Assembly: GCF_019375475.1 (NCBI RefSeq)
Contig: NZ_JAHXGQ010000003.1
Coordinates: 124,001 to 188,000, forward strand
Direction: 5' to 3'
Origin: Saccharothrix obliqua
GTDB lineage: Bacteria; Actinomycetota; Actinomycetes; Mycobacteriales; Pseudonocardiaceae
DNA length: 64,000 bases
In this document: positions 56,422 through 64,000 of the stretch, in pieces
Layout of the letters: each line of letters opens with the position of its first letter
Position numbering within the stretch: position 1 is the stretch's first letter
Made by a program: the position numbers and the translations under genes
The notes under the pieces: model-generated
Database searches by the model: none
Told to the model about the DNA's origin: nothing
What the model saw: the letters and a program-made list of their open reading frames with translations, nothing else

Positions 56422-57087
56422 TCAACGCGGCGACAACGGGCAATCACCACACGTCCCGCCGCCGTCGAGGCGGTAGTAGAGGCAGCAGCTGTTCCTGCGG
56501 AACACCACTTCGCCGGGGAACGGCACGAACACCCCGGAACCCGTCAGCGGCGGCTCGTCGAGCAGCCGCGTGCCGAGCGAGAGGCAGTCGTCCACCGAGG
56601 CCACGCCGCTGCGGGCCACGGTGCGCAGCGCACCGCCGATCGAGGAAGCGGCGTTGCCCCACAGCAACCCGCGCGCCACGGGCACCACCGCCCGGATCGC
56701 CGCCACGACGGGCGTCAGCGATTCGACGATCCCGACCCCCGAGCCGGGTTCGGCTATCCGCACCCGGAGCCCGTCGCTCCCGTACCGCCACCACACGTTG
56801 CCGGGTCGGATGTCCGGCACGACGCCGCCGACCGCGTGCGCGGCGACCGTCGGGCAGAGCAGGCGGGCGGTGTAGCTGAGGAAGAACAACGAGGCGGAAA
56901 CCCGCGCCTCGCCGCTCCGGTACCGCTCACCGATCGCGGCGAGCGCGCCACGCAGGACGACGTCGTCGGACAACTCGTCCCCCGACCGCCACCCCGCGTC
57001 CCGCGGGCGACCGACCTCCAGGGCGAAGAACGGGCTGATGCCGCGGATGCGGCGCAACGTGGCGAGCACTCCGGCGAAATCGGACAT
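56422..57087 (-). CDS. FhuF-like (2Fe-2S) ferric-siderophore reductase
   Basis: A 221-residue FhuF-type protein. The C-terminus carries the cluster motif CCLYYRLDGGGTCGDCPL, matching C-C-x10-C-x2-C of FhuF. The central part (YTARLLCPTVAAHAVGG; NVWWRYGSDGLRVRI) matches the family helical/IucA-type fold. It would reduce iron released from a siderophore in the cytoplasm. It stands 72 bp upstream of the riboswitch on the same strand, unlikely to be controlled by it. No siderophore genes are in the window. Confidence 0.9.
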   Translation of the reverse strand: MSDFAGVLATLRRIRGISPFFALEVGRPRDAGWRSGDELSDDVVLRGALAAIGERYRSGEARVSASLFFLSYTARLLCPTVAAHAVGGVVPDIRPGNVWWRYGSDGLRVRIAEPGSGVGIVESLTPVVAAIRAVVPVARGLLWGNAASSIGGALRTVARSGVASVDDCLSLGTRLLDEPPLTGSGVFVPFPGEVVFRRNSCCLYYRLDGGGTCGDCPLSPR

Positions 57088-57106
57088 GCGCCCCAGTCTG
57101 CCGGTG

Positions 57107-58288
57107 TCAGGGCACGTAGAAGGTGATCAGGTCGGCGGTCACCGGTGGGAAGAGGGTCTGCAGCAGGTCGGCGTTCGGACCCGGGTACACGTCGGCGTGC
57201 CGTGCGGTCAGGCCCGCCAGCCCGTGCGGGCCGAACAGGAGCGAAGCCACCAGGTCCGGGGGCACGCCCGCGCCGCCCGCCGCGGCAGGCGCCTGCATCG
57301 TGCCGCCGCCGACGACCGGCCCCACCCGGCCCGCCCGCAGCGGCATCCGGACGTGCGAGCGGTAGAAGGACAGCACCGCCTCGCCGTCGTGGTCGGCGAA
57401 CGGCGACCCCGCCAGGCGGGCGTCGAGCACCGGGCGCAGGTGGTCCAGCAACGCCACCGGGTCGGGCACCCGCACGTAGTAGGCGCCCGCGTCCGGCGGC
57501 GCGGGCGCGAGCAGGGGTTCGAGCGCGTCGCCCGCGACCGTGCCGGGCCGTTCGGTCGCCGTCGTGGCGCGGGTGTGGCGCAGCAGGGCGTGCACGGCCG
57601 CCGCGTCGACCGCCGCCACCTCGCTGAGGTGGTCGCCGGATTCGGACGGGGTGGAGCGGCCGGTGCCCACCGGCTCGCCACCTCGTTCCACCAGCCACTG
57701 CGTGCTGCCGTCCCGCGCCACCAGCCAGCGCCACAAGGCGGCCGAGTGCGGCAGCCGCAGGTTCGACCGCGCCTGCTCGGCCTCCTGCAACCGGGCCATC
57801 GCCGGGATGTCGGCGACCGTCGCCGGCCGCACGGTGTCCGCGCTGCCGGGAGCGGCGCGCACCAGGTCGCGGTTGGCGGAGAGCGGGATGGCGTAGGTGT
57901 AGCCGAACTGCCGGTAGAAGTACGGGATGCCCAGCATCACGTTCACCAGGTGACCGCGGGCCGCCGAGCGCTCGTGCGCCCACGCCATCAACGCGCGGAC
58001 CAGGCCGCGGCCCTCGTGGGCGCGGTCGGTGGCGACCAGCTCCACCTGGCCGGCCGGGATCGCCACGCCGTCGAGGTTCAGGGTCTCGTCCAGCAAGGTC
58101 GCCGTGGAGACCACCCGGTCACCCGCCACGACCACCGCGCAGGACTCCCAGCCCGCGTCGGGGTCCGTCACGACCAGCCGGTGGTCCACCGCGTCCTCGG
58201 GTTCGCCGCGGTCGGCGAGCAGCGCGCCGATGCCGTCGAGGTCGCGTGGCTCGGCGGTGCGGAGCACGAGTCCTTCGGGAAGCGCCAC
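57107..58288 (-). CDS. Eis-type GNAT acetyltransferase with SCP2-like domain
   Basis: A 393-residue protein with two GNAT-like halves and a C-terminal sterol-carrier-like domain, the three-part arrangement of Eis. The acetyl-CoA loop is [19 protein letters not shown] (R-x-x-G-x-G/A pattern), and [16 protein letters not shown] matches the conserved Eis segment. The SCP2-like part (about 285-393) shows the dense hydrophobic pattern [18 protein letters not shown]. Relatives acetylate aminoglycosides or lysines. GTG 58288 is the best start; longer in-frame readings are not supported. The final residues do not include the usual acidic C-terminal carboxylate of Eis. Confidence 0.82.
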   Translation of the reverse strand: MALPEGLVLRTAEPRDLDGIGALLADRGEPEDAVDHRLVVTDPDAGWESCAVVVAGDRVVSTATLLDETLNLDGVAIPAGQVELVATDRAHEGRGLVRALMAWAHERSAARGHLVNVMLGIPYFYRQFGYTYAIPLSANRDLVRAAPGSADTVRPATVADIPAMARLQEAEQARSNLRLPHSAALWRWLVARDGSTQWLVERGGEPVGTGRSTPSESGDHLSEVAAVDAAAVHALLRHTRATTATERPGTVAGDALEPLLAPAPPDAGAYYVRVPDPVALLDHLRPVLDARLAGSPFADHDGEAVLSFYRSHVRMPLRAGRVGPVVGGGTMQAPAAAGGAGVPPDLVASLLFGPHGLAGLTARHADVYPGPNADLLQTLFPPVTADLITFYVP

Positions 58289-58366
58289 CGGGACAGTGTC
58301 GGCGTGACCACGCCGTCGCCACCACCTGTTTTCCGGTTCGGCGTGCCGTGCCGCAGAATGCGGATC

Positions 58367-58804
58367 ATGCCGTGGTTGCCGCCCGACTTCGTCCACCCCA
58401 CCCGCGTCGAGCTGGGCACGGGCCACCACCTGCGCCCGATCCGCGAGTCCGACGCCGACAGGGACTACCCGGCCGTCATGGGTTCGCGGGAACGGCTCTG
58501 GTCGATCTTCGGCGACCGGTGGGGCTGGCCGCCGGCGACGATGACGCCCGAGCAGAACCGCGCCGACCTCGCCCGCCACGAGCGCGAGGCGGAGGCGCAC
58601 GAGTCGTTCAACTACGCCCTGTTCGACCGGGCCGAGACCGCGTTGCTGGGGTGCGTGTACATCGACCCGGCCGAAGACGCGTTGATCTCGTGGTGGGTCG
58701 TCGACGAGCACGCGGGCACCGACCTGGAGCGTGCCCTGGACGCGTTCGTCCCGGAGTGGATCAGGCGCGACTGGCCCTTCACGAGCCCGCGGTTCGGCCT
58801 CTGA
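58367..58804 (+). CDS. small GNAT-family N-acetyltransferase
   Basis: A 145-residue single-domain protein. [21 protein letters not shown] opens the fold, and [20 protein letters not shown] and [21 protein letters not shown] follow; the acetyl-CoA loop is degenerate ([12 protein letters not shown]). It may be inactive or bind another acyl donor. ATG 58367 and ATG 58358 are both possible starts. It ends 60 bp before hisE and may share its transcript. The substrate is unknown. Confidence 0.8.
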   Translation: MPWLPPDFVHPTRVELGTGHHLRPIRESDADRDYPAVMGSRERLWSIFGDRWGWPPATMTPEQNRADLARHEREAEAHESFNYALFDRAETALLGCVYIDPAEDALISWWVVDEHAGTDLERALDAFVPEWIRRDWPFTSPRFGL

Positions 58805-58863
58805 CCCGGCGCACCCCCTTCCGGTTTTGGCGTCCGTTCGGGGGGATGGGAGGATCAGCGCCC

Positions 58864-59127
58864 GTGAAGACCTTCGACGAGCTGTTCGCCGAGCTGAGCG
58901 AGCGCGCACGCACCCGCCCCGAGGGCTCCGCCACCGCCGCGGCACTGGCGGACGGCGTCCACGCGCAGGGCAAGAAGGTGCTGGAGGAGGCGGGCGAGGT
59001 CTGGATCGCCGCGGAGCACGAGTCCGACGACCGCCTCGCCGAGGAGATCTCCCAGCTGCTCTACCGCGTGCAGGTCCTCATGCTGGGCCGCGACCTCACC
59101 CTCGAAGACGTCTACAAGCACCTCTGA
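58864..59127 (+). CDS. hisE: phosphoribosyl-ATP pyrophosphatase HisE
   Basis: An 87-residue HisE of the short, stand-alone actinobacterial type. The all-alpha NTP-pyrophosphatase fold shows [15 protein letters not shown], the metal-binding [15 protein letters not shown] and the closing [23 protein letters not shown]. It carries out step two of histidine synthesis. GGGAGG lies upstream of GTG 58864. In actinobacteria hisG normally follows at once; here a 381-bp repeat-rich, gene-free stretch follows, then a convergent nuclease gene. Confidence 0.94.
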   Translation: MKTFDELFAELSERARTRPEGSATAAALADGVHAQGKKVLEEAGEVWIAAEHESDDRLAEEISQLLYRVQVLMLGRDLTLEDVYKHL

Positions 59128-59508
59128 CGCCACCGGCCCCACCGCAGCCGCGGGGCCGCCGCACCACCGCCACGCACCGCCGGCCCGATCGCGCCCCGCC
59201 GCGCCCGGCACGCAGCCACGCACGGCCCGGCCGCGCCGCTCGCCGCCCGGCCGCGCCGCTCGCCGCCCGGCCGCGCCCGGCACGCAGCCACGCACGGCCC
59301 GGCGGCCGCGCCGCTCGCCGCCCGGCCGCGCCCCTATCCGGCCACCGCGCTGCCGCCGCCCAGCGCTCGACCGCGCCGCTGCCGTGTCTCCGCCGCACAC
59401 CGCCCGACAGGGCGCCGCCGTCTCGCCGCGGCGCGGCCCGCCCATCGCCAGGCGCGCCGCTGTCACCCGGTCGCCGCCCGCGCCGCCGGCCCCGTCCGTC
59501 CCGTTCGG
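59128..59508. other. 381-bp GC-rich, repeat-bearing stretch without a gene
   Basis: Very C-rich. A 72-bp spaced direct repeat begins GCGCCCGGCACGCAGCCACG at 59201 and again at 59273. CCGCGCCGCTCGCCGCCCGG recurs at 59231, 59251 and about 59305. Open frames through it show Arg/Ala/Pro bias and no start signals. No hisG remnant is recognisable. Confidence 0.7.
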
Positions 59509-60378
59509 CTAATCGGCGCGGTCCAGTGCGGTCTCCTGGCCCGCGTCCGGCGACGGCCAGCCGGGGTAGGGCGGGGGAGTGCCGTCGAACGCCGGGCACA
59601 ACGCCTTGTGGTCGCAGTAGTCGCACAGCCGGCCGGGGTTGGGGCGGAAGTCGCCGGATTTCGCCGCGCGCAGGATCGCGTCCCAGATGGCCTCCAGGGT
59701 GCGCTCGAACCGGCTCAGCTCGGCCTCGTCCGGGGTGTACGCGAGCGCCTGCCGGTCCGCCAGGTACATCAGGCGCAGCTGGCGGGGCACCTCACCGCGC
59801 AACCGCCACAGCACCAGCGCGTAGAACTTCATCTGGAACAGCGCCTTGGCCTCCCCGACCTCGCGCGGCGCGGCGCCCGTCTTGTAGTCGACCACCCGGA
59901 TCTCGCCGGTCGGCGCCACGTCCACGCGGTCGACGTAGCCGCGCAGCAGCACACCCGACGGCAGCTCCCACTCCACCAGCAGCTCCCGGGCGTCCGGGTC
60001 GAACCGGCGCGGGTCCTCCAGCTCGAAGTAGCCGTCGAGCAGCCCCTGCGCCGACTCCAGCCACGCGGTCTGCTCGCCGTCCTCCGCGTCCGCGAACAGG
60101 TCGGCGAACTCGGGCCGCTCGGCACGCACGCGCTCCCACGCCGGGCCCACCAGCTCCCGCGCCCGCTCCGGCCGCCGCTCGGCGGCGGGCAGCGCGAACA
60201 GGTCCTCCAGGACGGCGTGCACGACGGTGCCCCGGACCTGCGCTCTGGTCGGCTTCTCGGGCAGCCGGTCGACCGCCCGGAACCGGTACAGCAGCGGGCA
60301 CTGCTTGAAGTCGCCCGCTCGGGAGGGCGACAGGGCGGGCCTGCGGACGGGGCGCTCGGTGATCGTCGGCACTGCCAT
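59509..60378 (-). CDS. RecB-family exonuclease (PD-(D/E)XK, Fe-S type)
   Basis: A 289-residue nuclease. It opens with LSPSRAGDFKQCPLLYRFRAV, the RecB/AddB-like box with the first cysteine, and shows GEIRVVDYKTG, the D-x-K active-site core, then CDYCDHKALCPAF with three cysteines, so a [4Fe-4S] cluster is likely. It resembles M. tuberculosis Rv2119 and the nuclease of Cas4/AddB type. It is not a CRISPR Cas4 by context. ATG 60378 is the start. It lies head-to-head with the site-2 protease gene across 90 bp. Confidence 0.9.
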   Translation of the reverse strand: MAVPTITERPVRRPALSPSRAGDFKQCPLLYRFRAVDRLPEKPTRAQVRGTVVHAVLEDLFALPAAERRPERARELVGPAWERVRAERPEFADLFADAEDGEQTAWLESAQGLLDGYFELEDPRRFDPDARELLVEWELPSGVLLRGYVDRVDVAPTGEIRVVDYKTGAAPREVGEAKALFQMKFYALVLWRLRGEVPRQLRLMYLADRQALAYTPDEAELSRFERTLEAIWDAILRAAKSGDFRPNPGRLCDYCDHKALCPAFDGTPPPYPGWPSPDAGQETALDRAD

Positions 60379-60468
60379 GCCCGAAACGATAGGGCAGACC
60401 CCCGACAAGATCGGCTCGCCGCCCGCGCGGTCACAGCGCCAACACACGTCAGCACCTAGGCTTCCGCC

Positions 60469-61599
60469 GTGGTGACGAGGGAGAGCTGGCGGCGGCAGGC
60501 GGGTCGGGACGGCGGGCTGCCGCTGTTCCGCGCCGCCGGGATACCGGTGCTGCTCGCGCCCTCCTGGTGGCTCGGCTCGGCGGTGATCGTGGTGCTCTAC
60601 GCGCCGCTCGTCGGGCAGCTCGCACCCGGTCTCGACGGCACGGCGAGCGTGGTGCTGGCCGCCGCGTTCGCGGTGTTCCTGGGCCTGTCCGTGCTGGCCC
60701 ACGAACTCGGTCACAGCCTGGTGGCGCTGCGGCTGGGCCTGCCGGTGCGCCGGCTGCGGCTGTTCCTGCTGGGCGGGGTGTCGGAGGTCATGCGCACGCC
60801 GGGCAAGCCCGCCCACGAGGGGCTGATCGCCGCCGCCGGCCCGGTGGTGTCGATCGCCCTGGCCGGTGCCTTCTCGCTGGGCGCGATGGCGATACCGCAC
60901 CCGGACGCGGTGTGGTTGCTGATCGCGCAGACGGCGTTCGCCAACGCCGCCGTCGCCGCGTTCAACCTGCTGCCCGGCCTGCCCCTGGACGGCGGGCGCA
61001 TCCTGCGTGCCGGCGTGTGGGCGGCGACCGGGCGGCGCTTGGCGGGCACCCGTGCGGCGGTGGCCGGCGGCGGTGTCGTCGCGGCGGCGCTGGTCGGGTG
61101 GGCGCTGTGGGGGCTCGCGGACGGCAGCGAGGACCGCTGGCTCCGGTTCGCCGTGTGCGTGCTGACCGCCTGGTTCGTGGTGGCGGGCGCGCGTGGCGAG
61201 CTGGTCGACGAGCGCCGGCGCACCTGGCCGGACGGCCTGACGCTGGGCGAACTGGTGCGGCCCGTGCTGCAACTGCCCGCCGAAAGCCCCGTGTCCGGCG
61301 CGTTGACGGTCTCCGCCGGGCGCGGCGTGGTGCTGGTCCGGGCGGACGGCGTCGCGGCCGGCCTGCTGGACCGCGAGCAGGCGGAACGCCTCGCCGCGAC
61401 GTCGCCGCACGCGCCCGCCGAGCAGGCGGCCGTGCCGATCCGGCCGGAGACCGTGCTGCTGGCGAGCGAGAGCGGCGCCGAGGTGGTGGAGCGGGTCCGC
61501 GGCACCGCCGCCTGGGAGTACCTGGTGGTCGACCTGGAGGGACGGCCCGCGGGCGTGCTGCGCCGCGCCGACCTCAAGGCCGCGCTGGACCGCCGCTGA
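60469..61599 (+). CDS. M50 site-2 protease with CBS-type domain
   Basis: A 376-residue intramembrane metalloprotease. The zinc motif is VLAHELGHSLVA and the second metal site is NLLPGLPLDGGRIL, on separate helices. The C-terminal third (about 245-376) carries two weak CBS motifs ([33 protein letters not shown]). It would cut a membrane protein, probably an anti-sigma factor. A nuclease-M50 neighbourhood beside the tRNA methyltransferase and proteasome genes is common in actinomycetes. It overlaps the response regulator end by 26 bp antisense. Confidence 0.93.
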   Translation: MVTRESWRRQAGRDGGLPLFRAAGIPVLLAPSWWLGSAVIVVLYAPLVGQLAPGLDGTASVVLAAAFAVFLGLSVLAHELGHSLVALRLGLPVRRLRLFLLGGVSEVMRTPGKPAHEGLIAAAGPVVSIALAGAFSLGAMAIPHPDAVWLLIAQTAFANAAVAAFNLLPGLPLDGGRILRAGVWAATGRRLAGTRAAVAGGGVVAAALVGWALWGLADGSEDRWLRFAVCVLTAWFVVAGARGELVDERRRTWPDGLTLGELVRPVLQLPAESPVSGALTVSAGRGVVLVRADGVAAGLLDREQAERLAATSPHAPAEQAAVPIRPETVLLASESGAEVVERVRGTAAWEYLVVDLEGRPAGVLRRADLKAALDRR

Positions 61600-62224
61600 G
61601 CAGCCCGGCGTCCTGCGCGAGGATCGCCGCCTGCACCCGCGACCGCAGCCCCAGCTTGGTCAGCACCCGCGACACGTGCGTCTTCACGGTCGTCTCGCCG
61701 ATGTGCAGCTTTCGCCCGATCTGGTGGTTCGACAGCCCTTCGCCGAGGCACCGCAGCACGTCCACCTCGCGGTCGGTGAGCGCGTCCAGCGCCGGCGGCC
61801 TGCCGCGTGGCGCGGCCGAGGCGAACTCACGCATCAGCCGCCGCGTGACGCTCGGCGCGAGCACGCCGTCACCGGCCGCGACCTGGCGCACGGCGTCCAC
61901 CAGCGCGGGCGCCTCGACCGATTTCAGCAGGAAGCCCGCCGCACCCGCGCGCAGCGCGCCGTGCACGTACTCGTCCAGGTCGAACGTGGTCAGCACCAGC
62001 ACCTCGCACACGCCGACGAGCTGCCGGGTCGCCTCGATGCCGTCCACGCCGGGCATCCGGATGTCCATCAGCACCACGTCCGGCCGCAGCTCGCGGGCCA
62101 GTCGCACGGCCGTCGCGCCGTCACCGGCCTCGCCGACCACCTCGACGCCCTCCGCGCCGCCGAGGATCATCACCAGGCCCGCGCGGATCGCGGCGTGGTC
62201 GTCGGCCACCAGCACGCGGATCAC
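61574..62224 (-). CDS. NarL/LuxR-type response regulator
   Basis: A 216-residue regulator. The receiver shows VLVADDHAAIRAGLV, VLMDIRMPGVDG (phospho-Asp), VLVLTTFDLDEYV and GFLLKSVEAPALVDAV (Lys). The LuxR-type HTH is LTDREVDVLRCLGEGLSNHQI, then ETTVKTHVSRVLTKLGL. GTG 62224 overlaps the kinase stop (GTGA). It pairs with the kinase upstream. The targets are not visible; the small membrane protein gene diverging from the kinase is one candidate. Confidence 0.95.
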   Translation of the reverse strand: MIRVLVADDHAAIRAGLVMILGGAEGVEVVGEAGDGATAVRLARELRPDVVLMDIRMPGVDGIEATRQLVGVCEVLVLTTFDLDEYVHGALRAGAAGFLLKSVEAPALVDAVRQVAAGDGVLAPSVTRRLMREFASAAPRGRPPALDALTDREVDVLRCLGEGLSNHQIGRKLHIGETTVKTHVSRVLTKLGLRSRVQAAILAQDAGLLSGGPARP

Positions 62225-63324
62225 AGCGGCAGCTCCGCGCGCACCACCCAGCGGTCGCCGTCCCGGCCCGCCTTGACCACACCGCCGACCGCGTGCGCGC
62301 GCTCCGCCATGCTCACCAAACCCGTCCCCGATCCTTCCGCGTCGTCGCGCGCCCGGTTGCGCACGACCACCACCAACCTCCTGACCTGCCGCTCCACCCG
62401 CACCGTCGCGTCCGAGCCGTGCTTGAGGGCGTTGGTCAACGCCTCCTGGAGGATGCGGTAGGCCGCGACGTCCACCGCCACCGGCAGGTCCTGCACCTGG
62501 TCCATCGCGAAGTCCACGGCCAGCCCGCCCGCGCGGGCCGAGTCGACCAGCCGCTCCGCGTCCGCCAGCCGGACGGCCACCGGCGCGTCCACCGGGTCGT
62601 CGGCCCGCAGCACGTCGATCATGGTCCGCATCTCGGCCAGCGACTGCACGCTGTTCTCCCGCACGGACTTCAGCACCGTGCGCACGGTCTCCGAGTCGGC
62701 GGGCATGGACAGCACCGCCTCCGACTGGATCGCGATCGCCGACAGGTGGCCCGCCACCACGTCGTGCAGGTCGCGGGCCATGCGGTTGCGCTCGGCGGCC
62801 ACCGCCGCCCGCCGGTCCAGCTCCGCGATGCGGGCCACCTGCTCGGCGCTGTCCCGGTGCTGACGCACGTTCGTCGCCCACCACACGGGCACGCAGATCA
62901 GCGAGAACACCTGGAGCCCGGCGTAGAGCGAGGTCCGCCAGTCGCCCAGCACGGCGACCAGCAGGGTCACGCCGAGCGTGCCCGTGGCGACCACGGCCAC
63001 GAGACCGCGGTGCAGGCCGTGCGAACCGTGCAGCGCCGCCGCGAACAGGACGTCGATGAACACCAGGATCACCGGCATGGTCAGCCCGCCGGCCAGGTCC
63101 AGCGCCACCGCGGCGGACACCACCACGATCGACAGGGCGGGCGCGCTGCGCCGGAACGCGGCGCCCGCGCACGCCAGGGCGAGGACGGCCAGGCGCGTCT
63201 GGAAGTCGGCCGAGCGCTCCCCGCCCGCGAACACCAGGTCCAGCTTGAGCTGGAAGATCACCGTGCCCAGGGCGAAGTACCCGACCGCGACCAGGACGTC
63301 GCGCTTCGACGGGCGGATCTCCAC
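62221..63324 (-). CDS. NarL-type sensor histidine kinase
   Basis: A 367-residue HisKA_3 kinase. The N-terminal part has about five helices (DVLVAVGYFALGTVIF; ALSIVVVSAAVALDLAGG; LVAVVATGTLGVTLLVAV; LYAGLQVFSLICVPVWWA). A coiled linker leads to the phosphoacceptor motif NRMARDLHDVVAGHLSAIA and an ATPase domain (YRILQEALTNALKHG; GSGTGLVSMAERA). No separate extracytoplasmic sensor is visible, so it probably senses within or at the membrane. It is transcribed before its response regulator and overlaps it. Confidence 0.94.
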   Translation of the reverse strand: MEIRPSKRDVLVAVGYFALGTVIFQLKLDLVFAGGERSADFQTRLAVLALACAGAAFRRSAPALSIVVVSAAVALDLAGGLTMPVILVFIDVLFAAALHGSHGLHRGLVAVVATGTLGVTLLVAVLGDWRTSLYAGLQVFSLICVPVWWATNVRQHRDSAEQVARIAELDRRAAVAAERNRMARDLHDVVAGHLSAIAIQSEAVLSMPADSETVRTVLKSVRENSVQSLAEMRTMIDVLRADDPVDAPVAVRLADAERLVDSARAGGLAVDFAMDQVQDLPVAVDVAAYRILQEALTNALKHGSDATVRVERQVRRLVVVVRNRARDDAEGSGTGLVSMAERAHAVGGVVKAGRDGDRWVVRAELPL

Positions 63325-63432
63325 CCCTGAATCACAGCACAGGCAGTCGGTGGCGGCGTCCTACGAAGTGATGACCACCGGTCGATCCGCTCGCCGACGC
63401 GCCGGGGCGCGCCCGAACGACATGATCGGACC

Positions 63433-63990
63433 GTGGTCGAACCGCTGGTTGTGCTCATCGTCGCGTGCGAGATCGGTTTCTGGGTCGTGCTGGGTGCGGG
63501 CTTGTTCACCCGGTACGTGCTGCGGAAGCCGAAGGTCGGCGCGGCGCTGCTGGTGTGCACGCCGCTGGTGGACGTGGTCCTGCTGGCGGCGACCGTCGTC
63601 GACCTGCGCTCGGGGGGTGAGGCGCAGACGGCGCACGGCCTGGCCGCGATCTACCTGGGGGTGAGCATCGCGTTCGGGCACAGCATGTTGCGCTGGGCCG
63701 ACCAGCGGTTCGCCCACCGCTTCGCGGGTGGTCCGCCACCGGTGAAGCCGCCGAAGGAAGGTGCCGCGCGGGTGCGTCACGAGTGGCGCGAGTGGTTCAA
63801 GTTCGTGCTCGCCTGGGCCATCGCGTGTGCCGTGATGCTGCTGCTCAGGCACGTCGTGGCCACCCCGGAGCGCACGGAGGCCCTGTCGGGGCAGATGGGC
63901 GGGATGACGCTCGTCGGCGCCGTGTGGCTCGTCGGCTGGCCTGTGTACTACACGGTCAAGGAAGCTGCTCGGAGGGGGATCAATGCGTGA
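63433..63990 (+). CDS. small polytopic membrane protein of unknown function
   Basis: A 185-residue protein with about five hydrophobic segments (VVLIVACEIGFWVVLGAGLF; LLVCTPLVDVVLLAATVVDL; AAIYLGVSIAFGHSML; FVLAWAIACAVMLLL; VGAVWLVGWPVYYTV). A Pro/Lys-rich loop (GGPPPVKPPKEGAARVRHEWREWFK) faces the cytoplasm. No family is recognised. It is divergent from the NarL-type kinase across 108 bp and overlaps the start of the next gene, which runs off the window. Confidence 0.8.
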   Translation: MVEPLVVLIVACEIGFWVVLGAGLFTRYVLRKPKVGAALLVCTPLVDVVLLAATVVDLRSGGEAQTAHGLAAIYLGVSIAFGHSMLRWADQRFAHRFAGGPPPVKPPKEGAARVRHEWREWFKFVLAWAIACAVMLLLRHVVATPERTEALSGQMGGMTLVGAVWLVGWPVYYTVKEAARRGINA

Positions 63991-64000
63991 GGTAGTGGGG
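63983..64000 (+). CDS. start of a gene running off the right edge
   Basis: ATG 63983 lies seven bases after GGAGG (63971-63975) and overlaps the stop of the small membrane protein. Only six codons are visible. The strong ribosome site and coupling argue that it is a true start; the product cannot be named. Confidence 0.5.

Noticed and set aside
59509..60378. Cas4-type nuclease linked to the CRISPR remnant
   Set aside because: It is 41 kb away, larger than Cas4, and sits in a conserved non-CRISPR neighbourhood.

Overview
The window is high-GC, densely coded DNA from an actinomycete. It carries mycothiol (mshC) and ergothioneine (egtABCD) biosynthesis genes, an InhA-type enoyl reductase, an AcnR-type aconitase regulator, an actinobacterial Cys-rich ferrochelatase, ANTAR and orphan DUF5753 proteins, and many GTG starts. 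The gene set and the type I-E-like CRISPR repeat suggest Pseudonocardiales (Saccharothrix/Lentzea/Actinosynnema-like). That placement is inference; no rRNA or tRNA gene was seen.

Layout. 0-5.6 kb: end of a POT-type peptide transporter, a decayed P450 next to an intact P450 divergent from a TetR regulator that carries an in-frame minisatellite, a thioesterase, acnR, and an orphan DUF5753 protein. 5.6-14 kb: a secreted sugar dehydrogenase, the egtABCD operon (no egtE), a secreted tripeptidyl-peptidase-like hydrolase, and an internally duplicated membrane protein. 14-24.6 kb: aconitase with an upstream site matching the AcnR operator, a small ABC exporter, a one-spacer CRISPR remnant, an FAD monooxygenase, a coupled membrane protein pair, a sirtuin and an acyl-CoA ligase. 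24.7-38.4 kb: ripA, a mobA-like gene, moxR-DUF58-VWA, then inserted genes (DUF4287/DUF5655 protein, response regulator-kinase-TAXI lipoprotein, GAF-ANTAR, a MITE-like repeat block, a YchJ-like protein, cutA), then fabG-inhA-hemH. From memory of M. tuberculosis gene order, acnR...acn...ripA-moxR-DUF58-VWA...fabG-inhA-hemH is the Rv1474c-Rv1485 block expanded by insertions.

38.4-45 kb: a YcxB-like protein, an unknown protein, a second AAA ATPase/VWA pair (Rv0958/Rv0959-like), and ctaD. 45-64 kb: a gene-poor stretch with a 58-bp perfect palindrome, mshC, a subtilase, a MarR-type regulator divergent from an ABC exporter, an MFS carrier, a PAC2 protein, a HAD hydrolase, cobalamin-riboswitch-controlled cbtBA, an FhuF-like protein, two GNAT proteins, hisE (without hisG), a RecB-type nuclease, a site-2 protease, a NarL-type two-component pair and a small membrane protein. 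The mshC-PAC2-hisE-RecB order recalls M. tuberculosis Rv2130c-Rv2119.

The least explained material is non-coding: a palindromic repeat family with the core TTTCAGG-7 bp-CCTGAAA (or TATCAGG/CCTGATA), present seven times in three intergenic regions. Two of these regions also carry an outer repeat (TAGGGCCTG...) that overlaps the TAG stop codon of the adjoining gene each time. Other leads are the AcnR site on acn, the CRISPR remnant, a motif shared by ripA and the subtilase upstream regions, and a two-component system coupled to an orphan TAXI binding protein.
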